From contig JAVHZZ010000067.1 in NCBI GenBank assembly GCA_036250195.1, forward strand, positions 62,001 through 126,000: a DNA stretch of 64,000 bases. The letters run 5' to 3'. Below, in pieces: positions 31,726 to 40,894 of this stretch. The number at the start of each line of letters is the position of its first letter. Position 1 is the first letter of the stretch. The stretch comes from Mixophyes australis. Lineage: Eukaryota > Chordata > Amphibia > Anura > Limnodynastidae. The notes beneath the pieces were generated by a model that was given only the letters and a program-made list of their open reading frames with translations, ran no database searches and had not been told where the DNA came from. Made by a program: the position numbers and the translations under genes.

Positions 31726-32597
31726 AGGCGTTGTTTGAAGCGTCTCTCCCTCTCTTCAAGGGATAATTTAGAGCGTCCTACTTGCATTGGTTCGTCCACT
31801 GGCAGGATGGGATTTTGGAACTGGGGTGCTAGCCATGGTATGAACCGTTTGCCAGGAGAGCGTTCCTGCGTGCGCTCTTGGTAGCGCAAATCCACCTTTA
31901 TGCACATGGAGATGAGGGAATCTAACTCGGCCGGGAGTTCTCTGGAAATTAGCTCATCCTTAATCCGGTCAACCAGACCTTGCCAAAAGGTTGCCACCAG
32001 TGCTTCGTTATTCCATTTTAACTCGGAAGCCAGGGTCCGAAATTGAACTGCGTATTGCCCCACGGACAGGTCACCTTGGCGGAGGTTTAACAAGCTAGTA
32101 GCTGCAGAAGCAACTCTTCCGGGATCATCGAAGACTTTTCTGAAAGCTTCAATGAAGGAGTTGGAGCTATTAAGAAGTGGACCCCCTTGTTCCCATAAAG
32201 GTGAGGCCCAGGCAAGGGCTTGACCACTGAGGAGGGAGATGAGAAAGGCTACTTTGGTGCGTTCTGAAGAAAAGGCCCCTGGGTTGCACTCAAATTGAAT
32301 GGCACATTGGTTCAGAAAGCCCCTGCACTTCTTGGGATCACCGTCAAACTTTTCGGGTGTCAGGATGCGTAAACCGGAGGCCGCTGTAGAGACCGTAACC
32401 ACACTGGATGCTGTGGATGCAGAAGAGGTTATGGCTGGTGTAGCGGGTGAAGCATTCTGAAATGTATCGAAGCGGGTAGCAATCCCTTGGACACATTGTA
32501 GGAGATGCGCTTGGGCTGCTTCTTGTTGCTCCACTCGTTGAACCAAATGCAGGAGTAGGTCTCGAGCAGACGGTTCACCAGACCCCTCCGTTGTCAT
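31653..32597 (-). CDS. gag: Chromovirus Gag
   Basis: 314 codons from an ATG at 32,597, which lies only 13 nt inside the 5' LTR border. An N-terminal helical part (QRVEQQEAAQAHLLQ) is followed by the retrotransposon Gag domain (PEKFDGDPKKCRGFLNQC and LISLLSGQALAWASPLW) and a C-terminal CCHC zinc knuckle, CLYCGDPGHLLRVC (C-x2-C-x4-H-x4-C). It forms the particle and packages element RNA. It terminates at 31,653 just past the slippery site. Intact, of the usual length for chromovirus Gag. Confidence 0.93.
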   Translation of the reverse strand: MTTEGSGEPSARDLLLHLVQRVEQQEAAQAHLLQCVQGIATRFDTFQNASPATPAITSSASTASSVVTVSTAASGLRILTPEKFDGDPKKCRGFLNQCAIQFECNPGAFSSERTKVAFLISLLSGQALAWASPLWEQGGPLLNSSNSFIEAFRKVFDDPGRVASAATSLLNLRQGDLSVGQYAVQFRTLASELKWNNEALVATFWQGLVDRIKDELISRELPAELDSLISMCIKVDLRYQERTQERSPGKRFIPWLAPQFQNPILPVDEPMQVGRSKLSLEERERRFKQRLCLYCGDPGHLLRVCPKKPGNSSS

Positions 32598-32598
32598 G

Positions 32599-32608
32599 GC
32601 CAGAGTAT
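32599..32608 (-). promoter_or_regulatory. Putative self-priming primer-binding site
   Basis: Just inside the 5' LTR the minus strand reads ATACTCTGGC. It is perfectly complementary over 10 nt to GCCAGAGTAT at 33,017-33,008, which lies about 30 nt downstream of a TATA-like TATTTAAA (33,048-33,041), where the RNA should start. No tRNA-type TGG-starting PBS directly abuts the LTR. This matches the Tf1/sushi self-priming arrangement, in which the RNA 5' end anneals to the PBS. Confidence 0.6.
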
Positions 32609-32610
32609 AC

Positions 32611-33253
32611 TGTCACGACTGATAGTGGGTACCTGCTGTTGTTGGCGCAACTCAGAGGAAGGCGCGGAGTCTAACGTGCCCCTGGTAATCACCAGGAACC
32701 CCCGCAAGGAAGTATGGACTCCGCTGCAGGGACACGCAGGTCGCGGTCCTTCCTAGAGTCCACAGCGAGATACAAGGAGGTGTCAGACAGGCCGGGTCAG
32801 CAACGTTCAGGTAGAAGAGGTACAAAGGGAAATCCAGAAGAATGGTGAGGCAAGCCGGGTCGGTAACTTTCAGGGAGAACAGTACAAAGGCAGAATCCAA
32901 ATAGGGGTGGTCAAACGGTCCGGGTCAAAAGGTCACAAGCAGCACGAGGATAGTCTGGAACGAATACAGCAACTGGTATACACAAACGCTGGAGGCAGGA
33001 AGACCTGATACTCTGGCACTGGTGAGAGGGCAGGAAGAGGTTTAAATACTGTGGTAACCCAATCAGAATCAGCGCTGCAGCGCTGTCATACCTGCCGCCG
33101 GGAATCCTTCATAGCGTCCCGTTGCCTAGCAACGGGGCGCGTCATCACACCCAGAGGTCGGACGGCAGGGGGATCCGGAAGTGATGCGTCTGGTTGCTAT
33201 GCAACCAGACGCGCTGTCAGCAGACAGGCGGCCGTGCGGAACGGCGCCTGACA
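32611..33253 (-). repeat. 5' LTR of the chromovirus
   Basis: 643 bp. In transcriptional order: U3 with two X-box palindromes (33,205-33,193 and 33,133-33,121), CAAT-like GATTGGGTTACC near 33,066-33,055, TATTTAAA at 33,048-33,041, the presumed start region near 33,020, and R/U5 to 32,611. Confidence 0.95.
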
Positions 33254-33258
33254 TTCTC

Positions 33259-34140
33259 CCTCTGCAGGTTCGGCTGGTTGTGTGACATCAGGTCAGAGGT
33301 CTGGGCGTGCTTCTTATGCGGAAGCCGCATCTACGGCCATGGTGGGCCCGTCATCACGTGTGGAAGGTGGTAGTCGTGGGTCAGTTGGTGAGCATGCCAG
33401 TAGGGTATCTGGTTCTAGCTCTGATTCCAGCTCTTCTACCTCTGGGAGTGAGGTTCCGGCCAGGTCTGGGAGGGCAGACACAAGATTGATGAAGCTCCTG
33501 GAGAGGAAGTTGTGTAGTACCTGCCATAGGGCGGGGTTGGAAGGTGTTGGTTCCAATGAAGGAAGCAGGATATTGAGGGACGATGTGGTGCGCTGTTCCA
33601 ATACAGCCGTCAGGGGGATATTAGGTGCCGGGTGTGTGGTAAGATAGGCACAGGTTGTTTTGTGGATATGTTTGCCATCACTAATAAGGCTACAGATGAT
33701 TTGGCAGCATCAAGGTCACGCTCTGGCGTGTTGACGAGGCATATCGAGAAATTGTCATACCTGGTTATTGAAATTGACACTGTTGCAGGGTGTTGTAAGC
33801 TTCCAATGGAGGAAGTGGCTAAGTTGAGGGGTGTGATTGATTCGTTTCAGGGTGAGTGTAAGGTGCAGTAAAAACAGGTGCAGTCACTGCTTGGCCTGCT
33901 TAATTTTGCTTGTAGAGTGATACCCATGGGTAGGGTTTTTTTGCCAGAAGTTAGAGAGGGCTATGGTTGGGATTACAAAAGCAATGCATTTTGTGAGGAT
34001 ATCCAAGGAAATTAGAGATTATATGGCTATGTGGTGCATGTTCTTGGAAAATTTTAAATGAGTTTGAAGCTGCTTTGTTTCGGCTTGAGTGTGTAAAGGC
34101 TTTTTTCATGGCTTTCAGAAATACAACAGAGGGATTGAAT
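33259..34140 (+). mobile_element. DIRS/Ngaro relic: Gag-like end and RT thumb fragment
   Basis: Continues the open frame broken at 27,729. It is Ser/Gly-rich (SSSDSSSSTSGSE) to about 33,600, then shifts frame to GKIGTGCFVDMFAIT. From about 33,745 the translation matches the conserved end of DIRS-type RT: IEIDTVAGCCKLP, EEVAKLRGVID, KQVQSLLGLLNFACRVIPMG and RVF. Most of the RT and the RNase H/methylase region are missing, with stops present. It is dead. The join between the Gag-like part and the RT thumb reflects a large internal deletion. Confidence 0.7.
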
Positions 34141-34940
34141 GAGACCGAGGTGATATAAACACTGAGGGGGCAGGCAGAGAAAAAAGTACAGGCATACCAG
34201 GAGTTAACTTATCTGGGTTGTGGTAGAAATCTGAGTTATCCAATCAGTGGAGCCGGAAGAGGAGGGGTTTGCTTTCCTGAGGAGGCTTATAACATATAGG
34301 AAAAGGATGTGACTTCCTCTTGCCGGATAGATTTGTTAAGTGAGTATGGGCTCTCTGCTGTCCTGGTAAGTATTGCTACATAAACTGATTTTTCACTGTG
34401 TTTTTTAACTGTGTTATACTGTTTTTGGTATTGCATTTATTGCTGTGATCGTGTTTATTTAAGTTGTATTTTCAGTGTTCTTTTCTTTTCACATTTGTTC
34501 CCAATCCATTCTTCTCCTTGTTTTCTCCACCTTATCTTCTTCCCCTAGTTCTTGTCCCTGCCTCCCCTACCTTTCCCCTCTCTCTTTTTCTCGTTTGTTT
34601 TTTGTTACCTTTTCCTTCCCCCATTATGCTCCGGGCCAAGAGAGTTAGGGTTCCACCCCACCGCCTCCCTGAGGCTTGTTCCCCCCCCCTCGGCCCTTAG
34701 TAAGTGGCGAGCCCAGATCTGGGCCTCGCCGACGGGTGTTTCCTCTTCCCCCCTCTCGGGTAGTGGGGTGGGTGTCCCCGGCGGCTCCGCTGCGGCCGCG
34801 GCGGCTAGAAAAGTTTCTGCGCATGCGCGACGACGCGCACGCACGCAGACGCGCTCGCATGCGCGTCAGTCCATCCCGATTCCGGCGGCCATGTTAGATG
34901 CGGGCGCTCCAGGAGCGCCCGTGGATGCCCCTGCAGCCCA
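34141..34940 (+). mobile_element. DIRS/Ngaro leader-like segment, CpG-rich
   Basis: Begins with GTGATATAAACACTGAGG, the same string as at 27,481, so a second element's 5' leader seems joined here. A pyrimidine-rich stretch (34,500-34,620) leads to a very CpG-rich block (34,690-34,930, including GCGCATGCGCGACGACGCGC). Open frames in the block are compositional. It could be a promoter/CpG island of the element. Confidence 0.45.
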
Positions 34941-35225
34941 GTAGAATTGACAAGGTTGTATAGGGATATGTCTCCTGCTCCCGGTGGTTATTGGCTTAGA
35001 CATAGTAATGGTTTTCCCCTTACAAAGTTTCAATTTTCAGCGGTATTCAAAATATGCGTGGTTAAGCTTGGTTTGAGTGCAGCGGACTATGGGACGCATT
35101 CCTTTAGGATAGGGGCAGCTACGGTAGCGGCAGAAGAAGGTGTGTCTGAGCAGAGCATTATGGCTTTGGGTAGATGGAAGTCTAAGTGTTTTAAGCGGTA
35201 TGTCAGGCCAGCTGTGGCGCTCTAG
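34941..35225 (+). pseudogene. Tyrosine recombinase C-terminal domain (DIRS/Ngaro), copy 1
   Basis: An open 92-codon piece containing LYRDMSPAPGG, then the H-x-x-R box as THSFRIGAATVAAEEGVSEQ and the nucleophile region GRWKSKCFKRYVRP. These are the catalytic His, Arg and Tyr of tyrosine recombinases, which insert DIRS/Ngaro circles without LTR-type duplication. The N-terminal half with the first catalytic Arg is missing in this copy, so it is not functional alone. Confidence 0.8.
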
Positions 35226-35502
35226 CCTTAGACAGGGCGATGTAATAAGGCTGACCTATGACGTTGCGTTGCTTACCTTGTTGAAAGGGAGCGCGGAGGG
35301 TTTTGCCATTTCTTTTCTCCGGGGGCCTGATTGGCGGTGGCACCCTGGGGTTTCCGGTTTTACCTCCGCATGGGTCACCCTGCGTTATGCGCGAATGTGG
35401 CATTTATTTGTTTTCAGTATTAATTATGTTTTACGTTTTGCCATTTAATTTACTACTAATAAATTACTCCATGTTGCAGGTGTACGTCAGGATGGGAGGA
35501 GT

Positions 35503-36042
35503 ATTTGACTGGTAGGCCATTCATTTGTTTTTTGGGCCGGTAAGAGCGGCCCTGCTCATGATGTGAGCAAATTTTCCAGGGCGGAGTCAATAAGATGGAT
35601 AGATGTTAGGGGTATGCGTTGGGAATCTCTGTTGAAGATACTAAAAGACACAGAGAGTAGGTTTGGGCGCCTTTTAGAACTTGTAATTCACCTTGGGGGG
35701 AATGACCTGGGTAAGTGGTCCAGTTTAGAGCTCATTGAACATATAAGATCTGATGTCGGGGCCATTAAGTTACATTGGCCAACAGTTCACCTTACATGGT
35801 CCGATATTATCCCTAGGCGCAATTGGAGAGGGGCGGATAAACCAGCACGGATTGAGAAAGCTTGTGGGAAGGTAAATAGGGCGGTTCGGAAGACCTTTCA
35901 GGAAGTAGGTGGTGGCTGCATTAGTTATCCGTCCATAAGGGCTGTGTTGACGCAGTACTATAGGCCCGATGGTGTACATTTGTCTGATTTGGGTATGGCA
36001 TACTTTATAGAGCAGATATTTGGTTTTCTTGTTTGGCTATGA
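35503..36042 (+). CDS. SGNH-hydrolase domain of the Ngaro-type element
   Basis: Open from just after a TGA at 35,506 to a stop at 36,042. Block I is GHS (35,515-35,523, in VGHSFVFWAGK), block III is HLGGND (about 35,689-35,706), and the terminal catalytic pair is in DGVHLSD (about 35,968-35,988). The domain resembles esterases/lipases carried as an accessory ORF downstream of the recombinase in many vertebrate Ngaro-like elements, with unknown substrate. The catalytic Ser, Gly, Asn, Asp and His are kept. No ATG opens the frame, and the codon that is Trp in copy 2 is TGA here, so it is probably a relic of a longer ORF. Confidence 0.65.
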
Positions 36043-36480
36043 GAGGTCGGTTGGTGGCGGGCTGCGGTTCCTGGTGGGAAACCTTAGCTGTGGCAGTAAG
36101 CAGCCCAATCAGCGGCCATTTTGTTACATTGAAGGCGTAGTAGGCACTCTCCTCTTAAAGGGATTGGGCAATTAGCAGTATAGCACTTCGGGTTTAAGGG
36201 GCTCCGCTTAGGCGGGCGGGCCTCAGCTAATATGCCAAATGGGGGAGTTTGGCATTTTACGCCTAGTCGAGTCCAAATTAGTTTGGACGGAATTTACAAC
36301 TAGTAGGTGTGGCCTGGATGCTGATTGGTCTGTTTATGTTGGCCACCAATTTTTCCCCAGCAGGTTTCGCCTATAATAAATTCCTGACCTTTCAAACGCC
36401 AATTCAAGACTCTGTGTCGTTATTTTAGTTGTTAAGTTAACTCTGGTAAAGGTTAAAGATGGTATAGAAGGTTGTCCACC
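36043..36480 (+). mobile_element. 3' region of the Ngaro-type element
   Basis: Non-coding; contains CCTATAATAAATTCCTGACC (36,370-36,390) as a possible polyadenylation signal, followed by GACTCTGTGTCGTTATTTTAG. I could not define split direct repeats. Confidence 0.4.
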
Positions 36481-37425
36481 ATAAGCGGTTTACAGGTGAG
36501 TTGTTAGCTTCATCTAGATCGGCAATCGGTTCAGGGTTATTTCACAGAAATGTTGTGGTTAAGAATGATAACATAGCTTGTAAGATCCATAGATCGAAGA
36601 CTGATCCTTTGGGTAGGGGGCGGTGGATTACCTAGCATCGTAATCAGGATATTGCAGTTTGCCCGCTTGAGTTTACAAGATTGTATAGAGATATGTCCCC
36701 TGCTCCTGGTGGTAATTGGCTTAGGCACCATGATAGGTACCCCCTTACGAAGGTCCAGTTTTCCGCGGTCTTTAAGAATTGTATTGCTAAACTTGGATTG
36801 GATACAGCAGACTATGGGACTCATTCTTTTAGAATAGGAGCAGCTACAGTAGTGGCGGAGGAGGGTGTGTCGGAACAGAGTATCGTGGCTTCGGGTAGGT
36901 GAAGGTCTAAGTGTTTCAAACAGTATGTTAGGCCAGATGTTGCGCTCTAGGCTTAATAATGCAATGTGGTAAGGCTGACCCATGACATGCGTTGCTTGTC
37001 TTGTTAAAAGGAGGCGTGGAGGGATTTGCCATTTCTTTTCCCCGGGGGCCTGATTGGCTTGTGGCACCCCGGGGTTTCCGGTTGTAGCTCCGCATGCGTC
37101 ACCCTGCGTTGCACGCAAATATATAGTAGTGTCTTTCTCTAATACCATGTATTATGTCTTGAAATTTGTTTTATGTGCATTTTACTTCATGTTGCAGGTT
37201 CACGGCAGGATGGGAAGCATTTTTGGCTGGTCGGCCATTCATTTGTTTTTTGGGCCGGTAAGAGTGGTCCTGCTCATGATTTGAGCAAATTTTCCCGGGC
37301 AGATTCAGTTAGATGGTTAGGTTTTAGGGGTTTACGTTGGGCAACGCTATTAAAGATTCTAAGGGATAGCGAGATAAAGTTTGGGTGCCCTTCAGTGCTT
37401 ATAATCAACACTCTAGGCACCCAAC
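36481..37425 (+). mobile_element. Second DIRS/Ngaro fragment: recombinase and start of SGNH domain
   Basis: A partial copy in the same orientation. It includes the more N-terminal recombinase part (KIHRSKTDPLGRGRWIT with the likely first catalytic Arg), then RDMSPAPGG, THSFRIGAATVVAEEG and KQYVRP, with a TGA in place of Trp in GRWK. Then the SGNH start in a clean frame (FWLVGHSFVFWAGKSGPAHD) until the sequence breaks off at about 37,415 at IINTLG. It complements copy 1, but each is defective. Confidence 0.75.
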
Positions 37426-37960
37426 CACCATGGCATTACTAGTGTTCTGTATTTAATAAATAGGCCTTCTTACCCCAACCAGAACTAAAATTAAATTAAT
37501 AGCATTCTCAGCATTAACAGTTAAACAAACCCAACCCCCCCCCCCCCCACCCAACCAGTCCAAAACAATAAATTAGTACACATTTAATAATTAGGATATT
37601 TTACCCCAACCAGCCCGGCATTAAATTAATATACTTAAATACTTAAATAAATACTTAAATTTAATAAATAAGCCTCCTACCCCCCAAACAGCCCCAACCT
37701 TAAATGAATAGCTCCCATGTTTAATAATTAGGCCTCCTCCCCCCTAAAAACCCCAACAGTATATTCTTAGTGTTTATGTTTAATAAATAAACTTCCTTCC
37801 TCCCAACCTTCCCCAACATTAGATTAATAACATTCCCATTTGATTTTTAAATCAATTTCACCCCCACCAGCCCAAAAATTAAATTAATAGCATTTCCATT
37901 TAATAAAAGGTCTATTTCACCCAACCAGCCTCAATATCAAGTTCATAACGTAATATTTTC
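37426..37960. repeat. Degenerate C-rich tandem repeat
   Basis: A unit of about 60-75 bp of the form (CCCCAACCAGCCC)-(AACATTAAATTAATAGC)-(ATTTAATAAATAGG) recurs about seven times with much variation. A C run lies at 37,532-37,546. No coding potential. Confidence 0.7.
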
Positions 37961-37964
37961 CACC

Positions 37965-39835
37965 ATATTTAATTGCAGATGTGCTGGAAACAACATACTT
38001 TGCATTGCTGGGGAATGGGGTATTTTCTGTGGTAAAGAGCTGGCTAAGTCCTGATGATCTAGCAGCTTCAACCTTTTCTTTTGGGCTGGAAAATGTTGTT
38101 GCAGCTCTTGTTGTCTAGTAGCTTGGGTCTTTTCCTCTAGACTGCCACTCCTGTAGCATGTAGTCTGACAGCTTGACTCTGGGTAATGGGGATGACAAAA
38201 ACCTGTCCACATCCAATGACCAAGATCGTTTCCCAGGAGCACATCTCACATTTATTTGCCAGCTCCCGAATCGAGACGTACCCTCACCGTGGGCACTTCG
38301 AGTCCATCTGGAACTGTGACTTTGGCAGTCTAGCCTGGCAATGCTGCAGCAGGTTCAGCAAGGATGGGGGGCTCACCACAGTGATTGAGGTCCCTGAGAC
38401 TCTCAGGCCTTCTCCCTGCAATGGTCCAACTTGGGTGCTTCCACCTCTTTTTGGGTGTCTTTTTGGCCTCTTCACTGAGTCACTTTTCTCTGTGACATAC
38501 GCCACTGGACTTTCTGGGGCAAGAACAATCTTTTTAGGCCCACCTCCCTTAGTCGGGTATGCAAGTCAGCCTGTGGGACAGTCTGGCCTTAGGTGACCGG
38601 TTTTCCCACAGCCATAACACTTCCTATCCAGTCTAGTCTGATGACTTCCAGGAACAGGGTGGAATTGCAGCTAGCTACAAGCACCTGGGCTAGTGGCTAC
38701 TGTTAGGATCTGCCTCATGATGCTGCTTTAGCTCCTGCCTCTGGGACTATATTTATTATTATATTGACCCTGCAGTACCTGTGAACCACCAGAGGTGCTG
38801 TTATTCTGCCTTCTCTTCTCACTATCAGGGACTACTAGCTGCACTATGTTAATCATTCGCACCTGATTGTCTCCTATATATGCCTGCCTCTCCCAGTTTC
38901 CTTTGATGGTCATTAATGTTTCTGTGCCTGTAATGTTTATTTACCCTTGGACTAACTGCCTTGCTTTTTCTCTTTTCCTGTGGAAATCCTTGCTTAGCCA
39001 GTTTCTGCTTTTCTGTAAGCATTTAGCATTCATCTCTATCTTGTCACTTGGAGGTAAACCTGATATTTGCCTTATACCTGGAAGTCTGTTTATTCACTGA
39101 TCTGGCCTGTGTTTAACTTGCATCACATGGACTGTGTTTTTCACTACATTAAACAGTTTAATACTTTCAATATATTTCTGGCTCCGTGGCTTTAATTACA
39201 AGGACCTAGTTTGTGGAACAGGATTGTAACTACTTGCTTGGCGGAGTGATCAACAGCAGAGGGATGTTCTTCAATTCATAAAATTCTTTGGTGTTGGCTG
39301 CTAGACTGGCGCTTCTGCCAGGGTGGCCAAACCACTACATTTTGATTTGCCAACTGGGCCGCTACTTCAAATATTATTGTGTTGTGGTCCAGTACCAATT
39401 TTTTTACCCTCTGTGTGCAACGGCGAGACAACTGCTCCCTGCAAATTAAACCATTTAAATCCACCCAGGTCTTGACACCAGATCCATTCACACATCTCAT
39501 CACGAACTGCCACGGCTGGTTAGCAAATTCCTCATGGTTGATGAGAAGGCTTCTGCCAGATCCTCACATTTCTGCCAGTAGGTTCCTGGGGTAATAATGT
39601 AGCACTTAAAGAGAACTTTCTTTACCACTTCAGAGTCTGCACAGTCATCTGGGGTCAATACACAATAGGCCTCTAATGCACGCCCTTGCATTGTAAGGAC
39701 CAAATAATTGACCCACTCCTTTTTGGACAAAGCATGGAGTTTAGAAATCATTCCAAACACCTGCAAGTGTAAATCACTGTCTCCAACACCGTCCTGAAAT
39801 TCGGTAAAGTGACAGGACCCAAATCATGGTGCAGC
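37965..39835 (-). mobile_element. Gypsy-like relic with SCAN-type Gag
   Basis: Minus strand, in order: a Gag capsid with WVNYLVLTMQGRALEAYCVL (39,735-39,650), a SCAN-like segment WVDLNGLICREQLSRRC and VLDHNTIIFEVAAQLA (39,460-39,330), then after an inserted block a zinc knuckle CYGCGKTGHLRPDC (about 38,620-38,580), and a region with LLGNDLGH (38,240-38,215). The SCAN domain is known to derive from such Gag capsids (Gmr1-like elements). Multiple stops and frameshifts; no RT left. A relic. Confidence 0.65.
38701..39230 (+). repeat. Possible solo LTR inside the SCAN-Gag relic
   Basis: The block starts TGTTAGGATCTGCC and ends near GGATTGTAACTAC, interrupts the Gag between the SCAN part and the zinc knuckle, and has a TATA-like TCTCCTATATATGCC (about 38,871) and ATTAAA (39,147). 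Flanks GCTAC/ACTAC are only an imperfect 5-bp duplication. The right border is uncertain. Confidence 0.45.
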
Positions 39836-40653
39836 AGATGATGACTTTTTACTGTACAATTTTTCTTGCTTTGCACAGGATTTCGAGATCTACCTTGGAC
39901 ATTGTAGTTAACCATCTTTTGCATTCCCTTGTGTGGAAGGAGCTCTTCACTTGAGTAACTCGGCTCTCCAAAAAAAACCCCCTAGCATTATCAAATTGCT
40001 TGTCACCAGTTATAAACTGTGACTGGATGGGCTTACTCTGCTACCCAGTGTTTGGAGAGGGAGATCTTAAACAGTTTAGTTGGGTTTCCTTCTTACTGTC
40101 TGTATCTGGCTGTTACTGACCACTTCTACTGGTGTCACCTGTCAGCAGATATTCACCGACTGTGAATGCCAACTGCACATGAGTTGTAGGAGAATAGTGA
40201 TGCCACCAGCTGTCCCCAGGCTCTTTGAGCTCCAGTATGGTGCTCTGCAGACTGGGACTCCTGGATTCATGTGTGAATCTAGGAGGCGCCTCTGCAAGTC
40301 TCCTCCAGAAGCCACTGAACTACAGCTGCCAGCGGAGTTTACACACAGAGAGCTCCTGGCTCCTACTTTATCCAGGGGCTGCTCCTGCAGCCCCCACTGT
40401 ACCATCAGGGATTGGAGACCCCTCCGACACTCCAGTCATCCTGTACTTACAAATGGGAACCGGAGTGGAGGAATTAAAGCTCTGGCTGAGCTCCGATCCT
40501 CACTGGACCAGCAGTGGGGTGAGAAGCAATTTCTTTTGTTTTATACACATTTGAAATAACATTTTATAAACACACATATCACTTTATACATTTCTACTCC
40601 TGGGCTAACCCTTTCAGCGCCAATATCTACATTTATATATTTATTAAAATACA
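39836..40653. other. No gene recognised
   Basis: Two overlapping open frames at 40,080-40,559 and 40,225-40,554 encode Pro/Ser/Cys-rich sequence with no domain I recognise. GGTGAGAAGC at 40,519 could be a donor, so an unrecognised exon is possible. Evidence is insufficient for a call. Confidence 0.35.
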
Positions 40654-40661
40654 CTTTAAAA
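40654..40661. repeat. 8-bp TSD (left) of hAT element 1
   Basis: CTTTAAAA here and again at 48,163-48,170, directly outside the terminal inverted repeats. Confidence 0.97.
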
Positions 40662-40801
40662 TAGGGATGAGCGCACTCGGATTTATGAAATCCGAGCCCA
40701 CCCGAACGTTGCGGATCCGAGTCGGATCCGAGACAGATCCGGGTATTGGCGCCAAATTCAAAAGTGAAACTGAGGCTCTGACTCATAATCCCGTTGTCGG
40801 A

Positions 40802-40828
40802 TCTCGCGATACTCGGATCCTATAAATT
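40802..40828 (+). promoter_or_regulatory. hAT element 1 core promoter with CGCG motif
   Basis: TCTCGCGATA (40,802-40,811) is followed 9 nt later by TATAAAT (40,821-40,827). The same pair with nearly the same spacing is in hAT element 2 (56,653 and 56,672). The CGCG motif is one base off TGTCGCGAYA, the site bound by the hAT-derived protein ZBED1/DREF. Role as promoter and transposase site is inferred. Confidence 0.5.
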
Positions 40829-40894
40829 CCCCGCTAGTCGCCGCCATCTTCACTCGGGCATTGATCGGGGTAGAGGGAGGGTGTGTTAGGTGGT

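Larger units (their letters stand above)
27730..33253 (-). mobile_element. Intact Ty3/Gypsy chromovirus (LTR retrotransposon), 5.5 kb
   Basis: Complete minus-strand element: 5' LTR 33,253-32,611, gag 32,597-31,653, pol in the -1 frame to 28,336, polypurine tract, 3' LTR 28,372-27,730. It is flanked by the 5-bp TSD TTCTC. Both LTRs are 643 bp, TG...CA, and I count three differences. Protease, RT, RNase H, DD35E integrase and a C-terminal chromodomain are present in that order without a stop, which places it among chromoviruses of the vertebrate sushi/Amn type. No env. It interrupts the open frame of a DIRS/Ngaro relic. All parts needed for mobility appear intact by eye. Confidence 0.95.

Noticed and set aside
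32591..32602. Conventional tRNA primer-binding site TGGCC...
   Set aside because: TGG lies 9 nt inside the LTR border and overlaps the gag ATG; I could not match it to a tRNA 3' end, and the exact complementarity to the RNA 5' region explains the site better.
34552..34944. Pro/Ala/Arg-rich open frames in both strands
   Set aside because: CpG-rich composition lacks stop codons in several frames at once; no motif.
37426..37960. CRISPR-like or other regular spacer array
   Set aside because: Units are degenerate tandem repeats of C-rich and TTAATA blocks without constant repeats and unique spacers; the genome is a vertebrate.
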